From NCBI GenBank assembly GCA_937861115.1, contig CALMBD010000116.1, positions 1 through 34,851 of the forward strand: a stretch of DNA of 34,851 nucleotides, given 5' to 3'. The notes below the pieces were generated by a model. That model searched no databases. It was not told the origin of the DNA and was given only the letters and a program-made list of their open reading frames with translations. Of the stretch, positions 1 through 6,298 are shown in pieces (the stretch's first letter is position 1; each line of letters opens with the position of its first letter). This DNA is from an uncultured Bacteroidota bacterium (GTDB lineage Bacteria; Bacteroidota; Bacteroidia; Chitinophagales; Saprospiraceae). Position numbers and translations under genes: made by a program.

Positions 1-60
1 ATACCATACCATACCATACCATACCATACCATACCATACCATACCATACCATACCATACC
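1..60. repeat. Perfect pentanucleotide tandem repeat (ATACC)12, cut by window start
   Basis: Twelve uninterrupted copies of ATACC fill positions 1-60, and the array probably continues to the left. It stops 8 bp before the ATG of the outer-membrane protein gene, so it occupies the place of that gene's 5' untranslated region or promoter. No stop codon occurs in any of the six frames of the repeat, so it could also be the tail of an upstream coding region or an N-terminal extension. Copy-number change at such arrays is a known route to phase variation in other bacteria; that role here is inference. Confidence 0.95.
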
Positions 61-68
61 CATTCCCT

Positions 69-884
69 ATGCGAAGTCTCCTGTTGTGTTTGTTTTCTGC
101 CCTTTTCGTTTCCGCTCATGCGCAGGTATTCATGCGTCCTTTCGATCCGGCAGCCATCATGGCAATGGGCGGGGCAGGCGTAGCCTATCCGGGCCTTGAA
201 GCCGGCATTCAGAATGAGGCAGCAGCGGGCATGGTCGACCGGCGCCCCGGTATATTTTTGAATTCGACAATTCCGTATGGCATCACAGACTGGCAGTCGG
301 CCCGGATACAGGCTGTAGTGGGCCTCGACAAGAATAGTGGCGCCGGGCTGGAAATGGCCCACTCCGGATTGGCGGAATATCGCGAACAATTGTACCGCCT
401 GTTTTATGGCCGTCGCCTGGGTGAAAGGCTGTATCTCGGTGGCAGCGCCGACCTGTTAAGGGTATCCGCACAGGAATATGGCGCCGCTACGGGAATGTCA
501 TTTGGAATAGGGATTCTCGCCAATGCCCTGCCCGGCTTGTGGATTGGCGCGCATATTCAAAACCCCGTTCAACAGAAAATTGGCGATGAAACGACCTCCA
601 GCCTGCTTCGTATCGGGGCTGCCTGGAAAACATCGACTATCCTGACGCTTATAGCCGAGACAGAAAAGGCCCTCGAGAAACCCGTTCAGATAAAGGCGGG
701 CCTGGAGTACAGGCCTGTGGAGATACTGGTGGTCCGTGCCGGCGTACGGGCCGGCCGTACGGCGCGAATGGGCTTTGGCGCCGGCTTGCGATTTAAAAAC
801 GGACTGGCCCTCGATACGGCTGCGGAGTGGCATCCGAGCCTGGGTTTAACGCCTTCCGCCTCCATTATCTGGAGAAAGCCGTGA
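69..884 (+). CDS. Outer-membrane beta-barrel protein, PorV/PorQ/UPF0164-like
   Basis: A 271-residue exported protein. Residues 1-19 form a signal peptide ending in AHA before Gln. The mature start carries MAMGGAGVAYPG followed by NEAAAG, which resembles the glycine-rich start and NPA-type motif of PorV/PorQ/UPF0164 barrels. The rest alternates short hydrophobic and charged strands with many Gly and aromatic residues, as in transmembrane beta-strands, and ends in a tryptophan-containing strand (IIWRKP). Known relatives sit in the outer membrane, and some act as T9SS shuttle or anchor proteins, but this one cannot be given that job from sequence alone. ATG 69 is chosen because the signal peptide begins there. 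No Shine-Dalgarno is visible, and an ATACC repeat array ends 8 bp upstream. The next gene lies 59 bp downstream on the same strand. Confidence 0.7.
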   Translation: MRSLLLCLFSALFVSAHAQVFMRPFDPAAIMAMGGAGVAYPGLEAGIQNEAAAGMVDRRPGIFLNSTIPYGITDWQSARIQAVVGLDKNSGAGLEMAHSGLAEYREQLYRLFYGRRLGERLYLGGSADLLRVSAQEYGAATGMSFGIGILANALPGLWIGAHIQNPVQQKIGDETTSSLLRIGAAWKTSTILTLIAETEKALEKPVQIKAGLEYRPVEILVVRAGVRAGRTARMGFGAGLRFKNGLALDTAAEWHPSLGLTPSASIIWRKP

Positions 885-943
885 TTTTTTTGATTCAAAA
901 TCGCACCTTTGCGCCGTTAAAAATTGAACGATACTTTTTTTCA

Positions 944-1834
944 ATGAGAAACATAACTGTGATTGGAGGTGGAACAATGGGCAATGGCATTGCTCATGTA
1001 TTCGCACAATATGGATTTGAAGTTACTCTCGTCGACGTTGTTTCCGCTGTGCTCGACAAGGCGCTTGTCACCATCGGAAACAACCTGGACCGGCAGGTCA
1101 AAAAAGGTGCGATCACTGAAGCGGACAAGGCTTCAACGCTGCAGCGCATTCATCCCATGACCGATCTGAAATCCGGCGTCGCCGGCTCCGATCTGATCAT
1201 TGAGGCCGCAACGGAGCATATCGAATTAAAATTGAAGATTTTTGCGGATATCGATGCTTTTGCCCAGGCAAACGCCATTCTTGCCACCAATACCTCGAGT
1301 ATCAGCATTACCAGGATCGCTGCGGCAACAAAACGACCGGCGCAGGTGATTGGCATGCACTTTATGAACCCTGTACCGGTGATGAAACTGGTCGAGGTAA
1401 TCAGGGGTTATGCCACTTCTGACGACGTTTGCTCCCGGATCATGCAGTTGTCGGAACAACTTGAAAAGGTGCCGGTTGAAGTGAATGACTACCCGGGGTT
1501 TGTAGCCAATCGCATCCTGATGCCGATGATCAATGAGGCTATTTACACTCTTTATGAAGGCGTAAGCGGTGTTGCGGAAATCGATACGGTCATGAAACTC
1601 GGCATGGCGCACCCTATGGGGCCGCTTCACCTTGCCGACTTTATCGGGCTGGATGTATGCCTGTCCATTTTACGGGTATTGCACGACGGATTTGGAAACC
1701 CCAAATACGCACCGTGCCCCCTGCTGGTCAACATGGTTACGGCAGGCAAACTCGGCGTAAAAAGCGGAGAGGGCTTTTACCGGTATACACCGGGAAGCAA
1801 AGACCTTGTTGTGGCGGACAGATTCGCGCGTTGA
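944..1834 (+). CDS. 3-hydroxyacyl-CoA (3-hydroxybutyryl-CoA) dehydrogenase
   Basis: A 296-residue single-domain enzyme of the usual length for Hbd/PaaH/FadB2 proteins. It oxidises (S)-3-hydroxyacyl-CoA with NAD+ in beta-oxidation or related short-chain acyl-CoA metabolism in the cytosol. The N-terminus has the dinucleotide-binding loop VIGGGTMGNG. The catalytic His-Glu pair lies in HFMNPVPVMKLVE (about H139 and E151), and the C-terminal domain contains GFVANRILMPMINEA. The frame is open from 827, but ATG 944 starts directly before the NAD-binding strand and follows the stop of the previous gene. A weak -7-like box, CACCTTTG, sits at 904-911. The stop is only 3 bp from the stop of the convergent CotH-like gene. 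The family is clear; the exact chain length of the substrate is not. Confidence 0.93.
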   Translation: MRNITVIGGGTMGNGIAHVFAQYGFEVTLVDVVSAVLDKALVTIGNNLDRQVKKGAITEADKASTLQRIHPMTDLKSGVAGSDLIIEAATEHIELKLKIFADIDAFAQANAILATNTSSISITRIAAATKRPAQVIGMHFMNPVPVMKLVEVIRGYATSDDVCSRIMQLSEQLEKVPVEVNDYPGFVANRILMPMINEAIYTLYEGVSGVAEIDTVMKLGMAHPMGPLHLADFIGLDVCLSILRVLHDGFGNPKYAPCPLLVNMVTAGKLGVKSGEGFYRYTPGSKDLVVADRFAR

Positions 1835-1837
1835 CCC

Positions 1838-3427
1838 TTATTTTACCTCAAAAAACTCGTATGAGGCGCGTTCCGGAAGCGTAGCAGCGCCTTCATCTCC
1901 CTCCGCCAGGATGTAATAGTGCTTGGCAAGGTCAGCCTTGACCTTGCCGGTGAACACCCCGTCGGCAGCAACGCTGTCGCCATTGGTGCCGTCGTCGTAC
2001 ATAGCCGTGCGTGTGAAGGCAAACATCTTATCCTGTCGGTACATGAGCCAGCCTCTCGTCGCGCCGGTTAGTTTGGCTGTTATTTTCACGTCGGCGCCTT
2101 CTTTGGCGTGTTTTACTTCTGCTATCGCAGGCTGCGCCTTGTTGAGGAGTGGGTGTTTCAGCAGCCACTGGGTTCGTTTGTCCATTAATTGTCGCAAACC
2201 GATCACATGATCCGGGCCAGTGTGCAGGGTTTTATCCAGAGAATTCTGAAAATCGACGTAACTGTACAGTTTCAGAGAGTCCAGTTTCACCCACGGATCG
2301 ATCTCTTTCATCATCTCCTGCGAACGCGTGAGCCATTTGCCGCTTTTCAGGTAGTCATTTACAATGGTTCGAAGGTGCGCGAGGTATATTTTTCTGAACA
2401 GCGAATTCCGCAGTAGTTTTGATATCAACGGGCGCTTGCTGTTTTCAATTTCGGCAAGTGGCTGATATTGAATGATTTCGTCGTCTTTCATCTCCTCAAA
2501 ACTGAAATTCCGCCGCCATCCGCCAAAGGCCATGTTCAGGTCCCATATCAGGGGGTGACAAACGCCGGTCGTGTCAGCCCAGAGGTAGTAGTTGTGGGAT
2601 AATGAGCCGTTGTAACTGTCCAGGTTCACCATTGCGTTATTGAGTGCAAGCATCCAGAGGGTTTGATCCACATCGAGTACCGACTCAATCTTTTCGGTAT
2701 TTTTATTGAGGACTTTTATCAGCTGCAACAGGTACTTCCATGCCGCCGGATCGTCCACTTCATAGAAGGCGTCATAACAACCGAAATTATCATTCAGATA
2801 GACCAACGAGGCGTTTTCGCCACGGGGGCAACCGCTTTGGCTCCGTACGCGCTTCCAGTTGTCCGGATCACATTTGATGATATAGCCGGTAGAAGTGCCA
2901 AAGTGCTTTTCCAGGAAATTGGCATCGATCGATTCGGTATTGATGTACAACCCGTAGAGTACCCCGTTTATGGTCAGCCTGGAAAAGTTGCACAAGGGTG
3001 CGGGCATATAGTTCCGGATGATCTCATAGGCGAGGGGGTCGCGGATAAAACTTGGGTCCAGGAAAGCATTCGACAATTTGACTGTCCGCTGTCCGTCGGG
3101 GAGTTTCTGAGACTTTATTTTATAATCGAGTTTGACATTGAAGGGCAGCTTTTTGTACGTCTCATTCCGCGTTCTGAAATAAGAGCTGTTGCCCTTGTAC
3201 CGGATGCCAATACTGTCGAAGCGCAGGCCGTTGACCCATGCCGTGCCGATGATCCTGGCTTCGCCATTGGCTTTCTTCATGGAGTCCAACTTGAAATCCC
3301 AGTTCTTGAACGGGATTTCTACCCGTACTTCATGAACACCCGGTCCATAAAAATCCTGTGCCTGCAGCGTTTGTGCGTGAAAAAGTCCCGCACAAACGAG
3401 CAGCACCGGTAGAAGGAGGTTTCTCAT
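1838..3427 (-). CDS. Secreted CotH kinase family protein (downstream copy)
   Basis: A 529-residue exported protein. The signal peptide ends near residue 18 (FHA before Gln). The body has CotH hallmarks: GIRYKGNSS, a basic KLPFNVKLDYK strand, INGVLYGLYINTESID, and WDLNMAFGG with the conserved Asp and Asn before AFG that parallel the metal-binding loop of kinases. Bacillus CotH and related secretory-pathway proteins have an atypical kinase fold and phosphorylate spore-coat proteins; the substrate here is unknown. After about residue 430 comes an Ig-like domain with MYDDGTNGDSVAADGVF, a Ca-binding-looking loop common in secreted Bacteroidota proteins. No T9SS C-terminal signal is visible, so periplasmic location is likely. 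It lies 6 bp downstream of a paralogue, almost certainly in one operon, and is convergent with the dehydrogenase gene. Confidence 0.85.
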   Translation of the reverse strand: MRNLLLPVLLVCAGLFHAQTLQAQDFYGPGVHEVRVEIPFKNWDFKLDSMKKANGEARIIGTAWVNGLRFDSIGIRYKGNSSYFRTRNETYKKLPFNVKLDYKIKSQKLPDGQRTVKLSNAFLDPSFIRDPLAYEIIRNYMPAPLCNFSRLTINGVLYGLYINTESIDANFLEKHFGTSTGYIIKCDPDNWKRVRSQSGCPRGENASLVYLNDNFGCYDAFYEVDDPAAWKYLLQLIKVLNKNTEKIESVLDVDQTLWMLALNNAMVNLDSYNGSLSHNYYLWADTTGVCHPLIWDLNMAFGGWRRNFSFEEMKDDEIIQYQPLAEIENSKRPLISKLLRNSLFRKIYLAHLRTIVNDYLKSGKWLTRSQEMMKEIDPWVKLDSLKLYSYVDFQNSLDKTLHTGPDHVIGLRQLMDKRTQWLLKHPLLNKAQPAIAEVKHAKEGADVKITAKLTGATRGWLMYRQDKMFAFTRTAMYDDGTNGDSVAADGVFTGKVKADLAKHYYILAEGDEGAATLPERASYEFFEVK

Positions 3428-3433
3428 ACGATT

Positions 3434-5047
3434 TTATTTATTCAGATCACTAAGCTTCACCACATTTGGCTTGCTGTAATAGTTCTGGGGAGCAAAAGCC
3501 ACTGCACCGGCATTCTCAGCAACCAGGTAGTAGGTCAATACGGCGTCTTCGGTTTTTCCATCGATCGTTACCACAAATGCCTTGGAGCCTGAAGAAAGGT
3601 TGCTTACGGCATCTTCGTTCATCTGCATCATGGAGAACGGGTCGGTATCGTTGAAGCGATAGTAGATCAGCATTCGACGGGGGAAGTAGTCTGCTTTTGC
3701 CGTAATGCGGAAGTCGGTGAGTTTCTGGTTCTCAAATTTACCCCGACCCTGCACCAGTACTTCCGAAATAGCCGGCGCCTTGACGGTCAGTTCGGGATGA
3801 TCCTTGAGGAATCTTGCCCTTTTGGACATCAGTTCCGCGATGCCCGGGATTTTACTTTTCCGTCCAATGGTTTCGCGCAGGCTGCGCTGGAAATCATCCA
3901 GGCTGTACAGTTTGTTCCGGTCGTCGTTGAACGGGACCACGATCATACCCTGGAGTTCCTGGGCGCGCTTTTCATATTCGCCGTGGGTAAAATTGTCGTC
4001 GACGATCTGGCGGATGTGCGACAGGTACATTTTTTTATACAACGGTTCTTTCAACAGTTGGCTGATGAGCGGTTTGTAGGGGTTTTCAGAGTGAAGCAAC
4101 GGGTCAAGCGTCTGAAGACCTTTCAGATCGAGGTCGCTTCCGTTGCCGGTGTTCTTGTAACTGCCGAATGCCAGGTTGAGGTCCCAGTGTAACGGCTGGA
4201 ACCGGCCGTTGTTGTCGCGGTACAGGAAATAATTGACGCTGTGATTGCCACTGTAACTGCTCAGGTTGACCATTACGTTGTTGAGTGCCAGCATCCAAAG
4301 TGCGTGGTCGACGTCGAGTACACGTTCAATTTTGATTGGTTCGTTGTTGAGGATACGGGTCAGTTCCTGCAGTTCGGCCCATCCGCTGGCTGAGTTCATT
4401 TCAAAATTGCCCTTGTAGCATTCGATATTGTCCTCATACTCCAGCGAGCCGTAGATGTTTTGTTTGCAGGTGCTTTCCACTTCCTGCTTGTAATCGACCC
4501 CGGCTTTAAAAAACGGATTGCTGCTGGAGCCGAAATGCGACTGGAGAAAGGGTTTGTCGATGCCTTCAATATTGATAAACACACCGACATATTCGTCGTT
4601 GACGTAGAGTTTGGTATAGCAGGCTTGCGACGCAGGCATATATTTTCCCGCTATTTCATAAAACAAAACCTCGCGTACCAGACTCGGGTCACGGAGGGCG
4701 GACGACAATTTAAGCGCTGCATGGCCCTGGTGATTCTGTTCGCTGTTGGTATGGTTGAGTTTGATGGTGAACGGGTTTCGCTTGAGGCCCAGTTGATAGG
4801 ATTTGTCGCCGCGGAACCGTACACCCACACCATCATAGCGTACGCCATCGATGGTGACAGAGCCGTCCATCAGACCCATTCCATATATCCGCATGGAGTC
4901 CAGTGCGTCCACCCAGTTTTTTGCGGGCAGTGTCAGCCGGATTTCTCCAATACTTTTTTTATCAAAAAGAGGGCGCACAGCCTTGGATCCCTGTGCCGAA
5001 AGAAAAAGCGGGGTGATAGTTATTAGGATCAAAAGCAAATTTTTCAT
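3434..5047 (-). CDS. Secreted CotH kinase family protein (upstream copy)
   Basis: A 537-residue paralogue of the adjacent gene, with the same layout: signal peptide ending LSA before Gln (about residue 18), GVRFRGDKSY, YVGVFINIEGIDKPFL, a conserved VLDVDHALWMLALNNVMVNL block, and the metal-loop motif WDLNLAFGS. A C-terminal Ig-like domain begins around residue 430 but lacks the DGTNGD-type loop of its neighbour. The ALNN(A/V)MVNL block is nearly identical between the two proteins while the flanks differ, consistent with an old tandem duplication. It is the first gene of the pair, with 156 bp of noncoding DNA upstream. A near-consensus -7 box, TATCATTG, reads on the minus strand at 5101-5094, about 47 bp before the start. 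The kinase assignment rests on family motifs; activity and target are unknown. Confidence 0.85.
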   Translation of the reverse strand: MKNLLLILITITPLFLSAQGSKAVRPLFDKKSIGEIRLTLPAKNWVDALDSMRIYGMGLMDGSVTIDGVRYDGVGVRFRGDKSYQLGLKRNPFTIKLNHTNSEQNHQGHAALKLSSALRDPSLVREVLFYEIAGKYMPASQACYTKLYVNDEYVGVFINIEGIDKPFLQSHFGSSSNPFFKAGVDYKQEVESTCKQNIYGSLEYEDNIECYKGNFEMNSASGWAELQELTRILNNEPIKIERVLDVDHALWMLALNNVMVNLSSYSGNHSVNYFLYRDNNGRFQPLHWDLNLAFGSYKNTGNGSDLDLKGLQTLDPLLHSENPYKPLISQLLKEPLYKKMYLSHIRQIVDDNFTHGEYEKRAQELQGMIVVPFNDDRNKLYSLDDFQRSLRETIGRKSKIPGIAELMSKRARFLKDHPELTVKAPAISEVLVQGRGKFENQKLTDFRITAKADYFPRRMLIYYRFNDTDPFSMMQMNEDAVSNLSSGSKAFVVTIDGKTEDAVLTYYLVAENAGAVAFAPQNYYSKPNVVKLSDLNK

Positions 5048-5203
5048 GTTAAGCTGCTTTCTGGTTTGAATGTTAGAATCTTTAATTCAGGTGCAATGAT
5101 ACGAAGATGCAATAAATGTGGCGGAAAGGTAATGCAAGGTTGCCAAGTGATTCAAATTTTTACACGATGCAGGGTCTGAAGTTGTGTAAAAAGTATATTT
5201 CTT

Positions 5204-5485
5204 TTAAATAATATGCTCCAGTTCAATTTTGTCATTTGCAGGAAACAACCGGGAACAGGCGGCCGTTTTTGCCCGATGCATCAATTGAAACTGGCCGGAT
5301 ACCTGTTCGAGAAAAGCATCATCTACCAGTTTTTGAACCGCCTCCAGCGAAGCGAAGCGCTCATCCAGCCCCAGTTTGTAGGTTTGCTCATACAAGGCGT
5401 TCTCAAATTTGATACTGATCCGGTTATCCGACTTGAAAACCGTGATTTTCAGGTGTGGATGCTCTATATTGCCGATAATGCGCAT
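5204..5485 (-). CDS. Small conserved hypothetical protein
   Basis: A 93-residue cytosolic protein with no signal peptide or membrane segment. The N-terminal half alternates as beta-strands (IIGNIEHPHLKITVF, then NRISIKFENALYEQTYKL). The C-terminal half is helical and acidic/basic mixed, ending in DKIELEHII. The pattern looks like a conserved small Bacteroidota protein of unknown function; I cannot name a family. An overlapping plus-strand frame at 5213-5515 is rejected because its product has no such regular structure. It lies 84 bp downstream of the aquaporin gene on the same strand. A GATATTTG box at 5563-5556 (minus), close to TAnnTTTG, could give it its own promoter. Confidence 0.6.
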   Translation of the reverse strand: MRIIGNIEHPHLKITVFKSDNRISIKFENALYEQTYKLGLDERFASLEAVQKLVDDAFLEQVSGQFQLMHRAKTAACSRLFPANDKIELEHII

Positions 5486-5569
5486 AACGGGCAGGTATTT
5501 GAAATTGCTGTTTGATAATTTTTTCCCGTTTGATGGAAAGTCAGACCGGGCAGGGCAAATATCAATGAA

Positions 5570-6211
5570 TCAATCATTTTCATTGCTATTGATGACTAAA
5601 AATACGGTATTGGCAGCCGCGGCGCCAAGAATGGCGCCTGCCAGATATATCCAGATATCCGCTCCGTCCAATGCGCCAATCGTCAGCAGGCTGAGTGCCA
5701 GTGCGGGGTTGAAAATGCCTCCGGAGATGTTTCTCAACGCGTAAATAAACCCCGCCAGGGTAAATCCCATAGCGATCCCCGAATACGACTTTTCGGCCGC
5801 CTGGCGCATATTGTTTACATTCATGAAAACATAGGTAAGCCCGAAGGTGCCGCAAAACTCGGCGATGATGGAGCATATACCCATTTTGTTGAAGTGCATT
5901 TGTACCTCCTGTCCGGTATTACAGTTGAGCAAAAAACCTCCGATAAGAGCCGCCAGAACGCCGCCGATCAGTTGTGCCATGATATAATATATGGCATCCG
6001 TCCGACTGGTGCTGCCGCGCATCAGCATGGCCAGCGTGATGGCCGGGTTGTAGTGCGCGCCGGAAATGCGCTCCCCTACGTAGGTCATGGCCAGAAGCGC
6101 AGCCCCTGCGGCCAGGGGCGCAGCCAGGGCGATATCGGCATTCTGACAGGTCAGGATAGTTATGAAAAGCAAAAAGAAAGTGCCAATGCCTTCCGTGAGA
6201 TACTTTTTCAT
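5570..6211 (-). CDS. Aquaporin / MIP family channel with Leu in place of the filter Arg
   Basis: A 213-residue membrane channel with six hydrophobic segments and both half-helix motifs: SGAHYNPAI (NPA at 55-57) and SGGIFNPAL (NPA at 168-170). These build the pore that conducts water or small neutral solutes across the inner membrane. The residue after the second NPA, normally Arg in the aromatic/arginine selectivity filter, is Leu171 (codon at 5701-5699), so the pore may pass something other than water. The frame is open from 6283, but the Met at 6211 is chosen because it starts MKKYLTEGIGTFF, the family's usual first helix, and is preceded by a purine-rich AAAGACGG. The gene is divergent from the S9 peptidase gene, with 87 bp between starts. 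Confidence 0.9.
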   Translation of the reverse strand: MKKYLTEGIGTFFLLFITILTCQNADIALAAPLAAGAALLAMTYVGERISGAHYNPAITLAMLMRGSTSRTDAIYYIMAQLIGGVLAALIGGFLLNCNTGQEVQMHFNKMGICSIIAEFCGTFGLTYVFMNVNNMRQAAEKSYSGIAMGFTLAGFIYALRNISGGIFNPALALSLLTIGALDGADIWIYLAGAILGAAAANTVFLVINSNEND

Positions 6212-6242
6212 CCGTCTTTTGAATTGAGTTTGCTGAATAGTG

Positions 6243-6250
6243 CATTTTTG
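6243..6250 (+). promoter_or_regulatory. Candidate -7 box for the S9 peptidase gene
   Basis: CATTTTTG differs from the Bacteroidota -7 consensus TAnnTTTG at one position. It would start a transcript about 40 nt before the chosen ATG at 6299. No clear TTG -33 element is seen at the usual spacing, so support is weak. Confidence 0.3.
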
Positions 6251-6258
6251 CCGACGCA

Positions 6259-6272
6259 AACCTCGCGAGTTT
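6259..6272. promoter_or_regulatory. Palindrome between divergent aquaporin and S9 genes
   Basis: AACCTCGCGAGTTT is a 14-bp palindrome with one mismatched pair, built on a perfect CTCGCGAG core. It lies centrally in the 87-bp divergent intergenic region, just downstream of the candidate -7 box of the peptidase gene and over a GAGGTTTG box that could serve the aquaporin gene on the minus strand. Its position suits an operator for a dimeric regulator; no regulator gene is in view. Confidence 0.35.
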
Positions 6273-6298
6273 ACCTCAATCAAAAATGTTTAATGACC

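Noticed and set aside
2663-3412. 249-codon plus-strand open frame
   Set aside because: It lies fully opposite a clear CotH-like gene, and its product has no coherent domain or signal. It is a shadow of the real gene.
5213-5515. 100-codon plus-strand frame opposite the 93-residue gene
   Set aside because: The minus-strand product has regular beta-strand and helix patterning and is followed upstream by a same-strand gene; the plus-strand product does not look like a folded protein.
5894-6298. N-terminal extension of the S9 peptidase frame
   Set aside because: It overlaps the aquaporin gene on the opposite strand, and a clean signal peptide begins at 6299.
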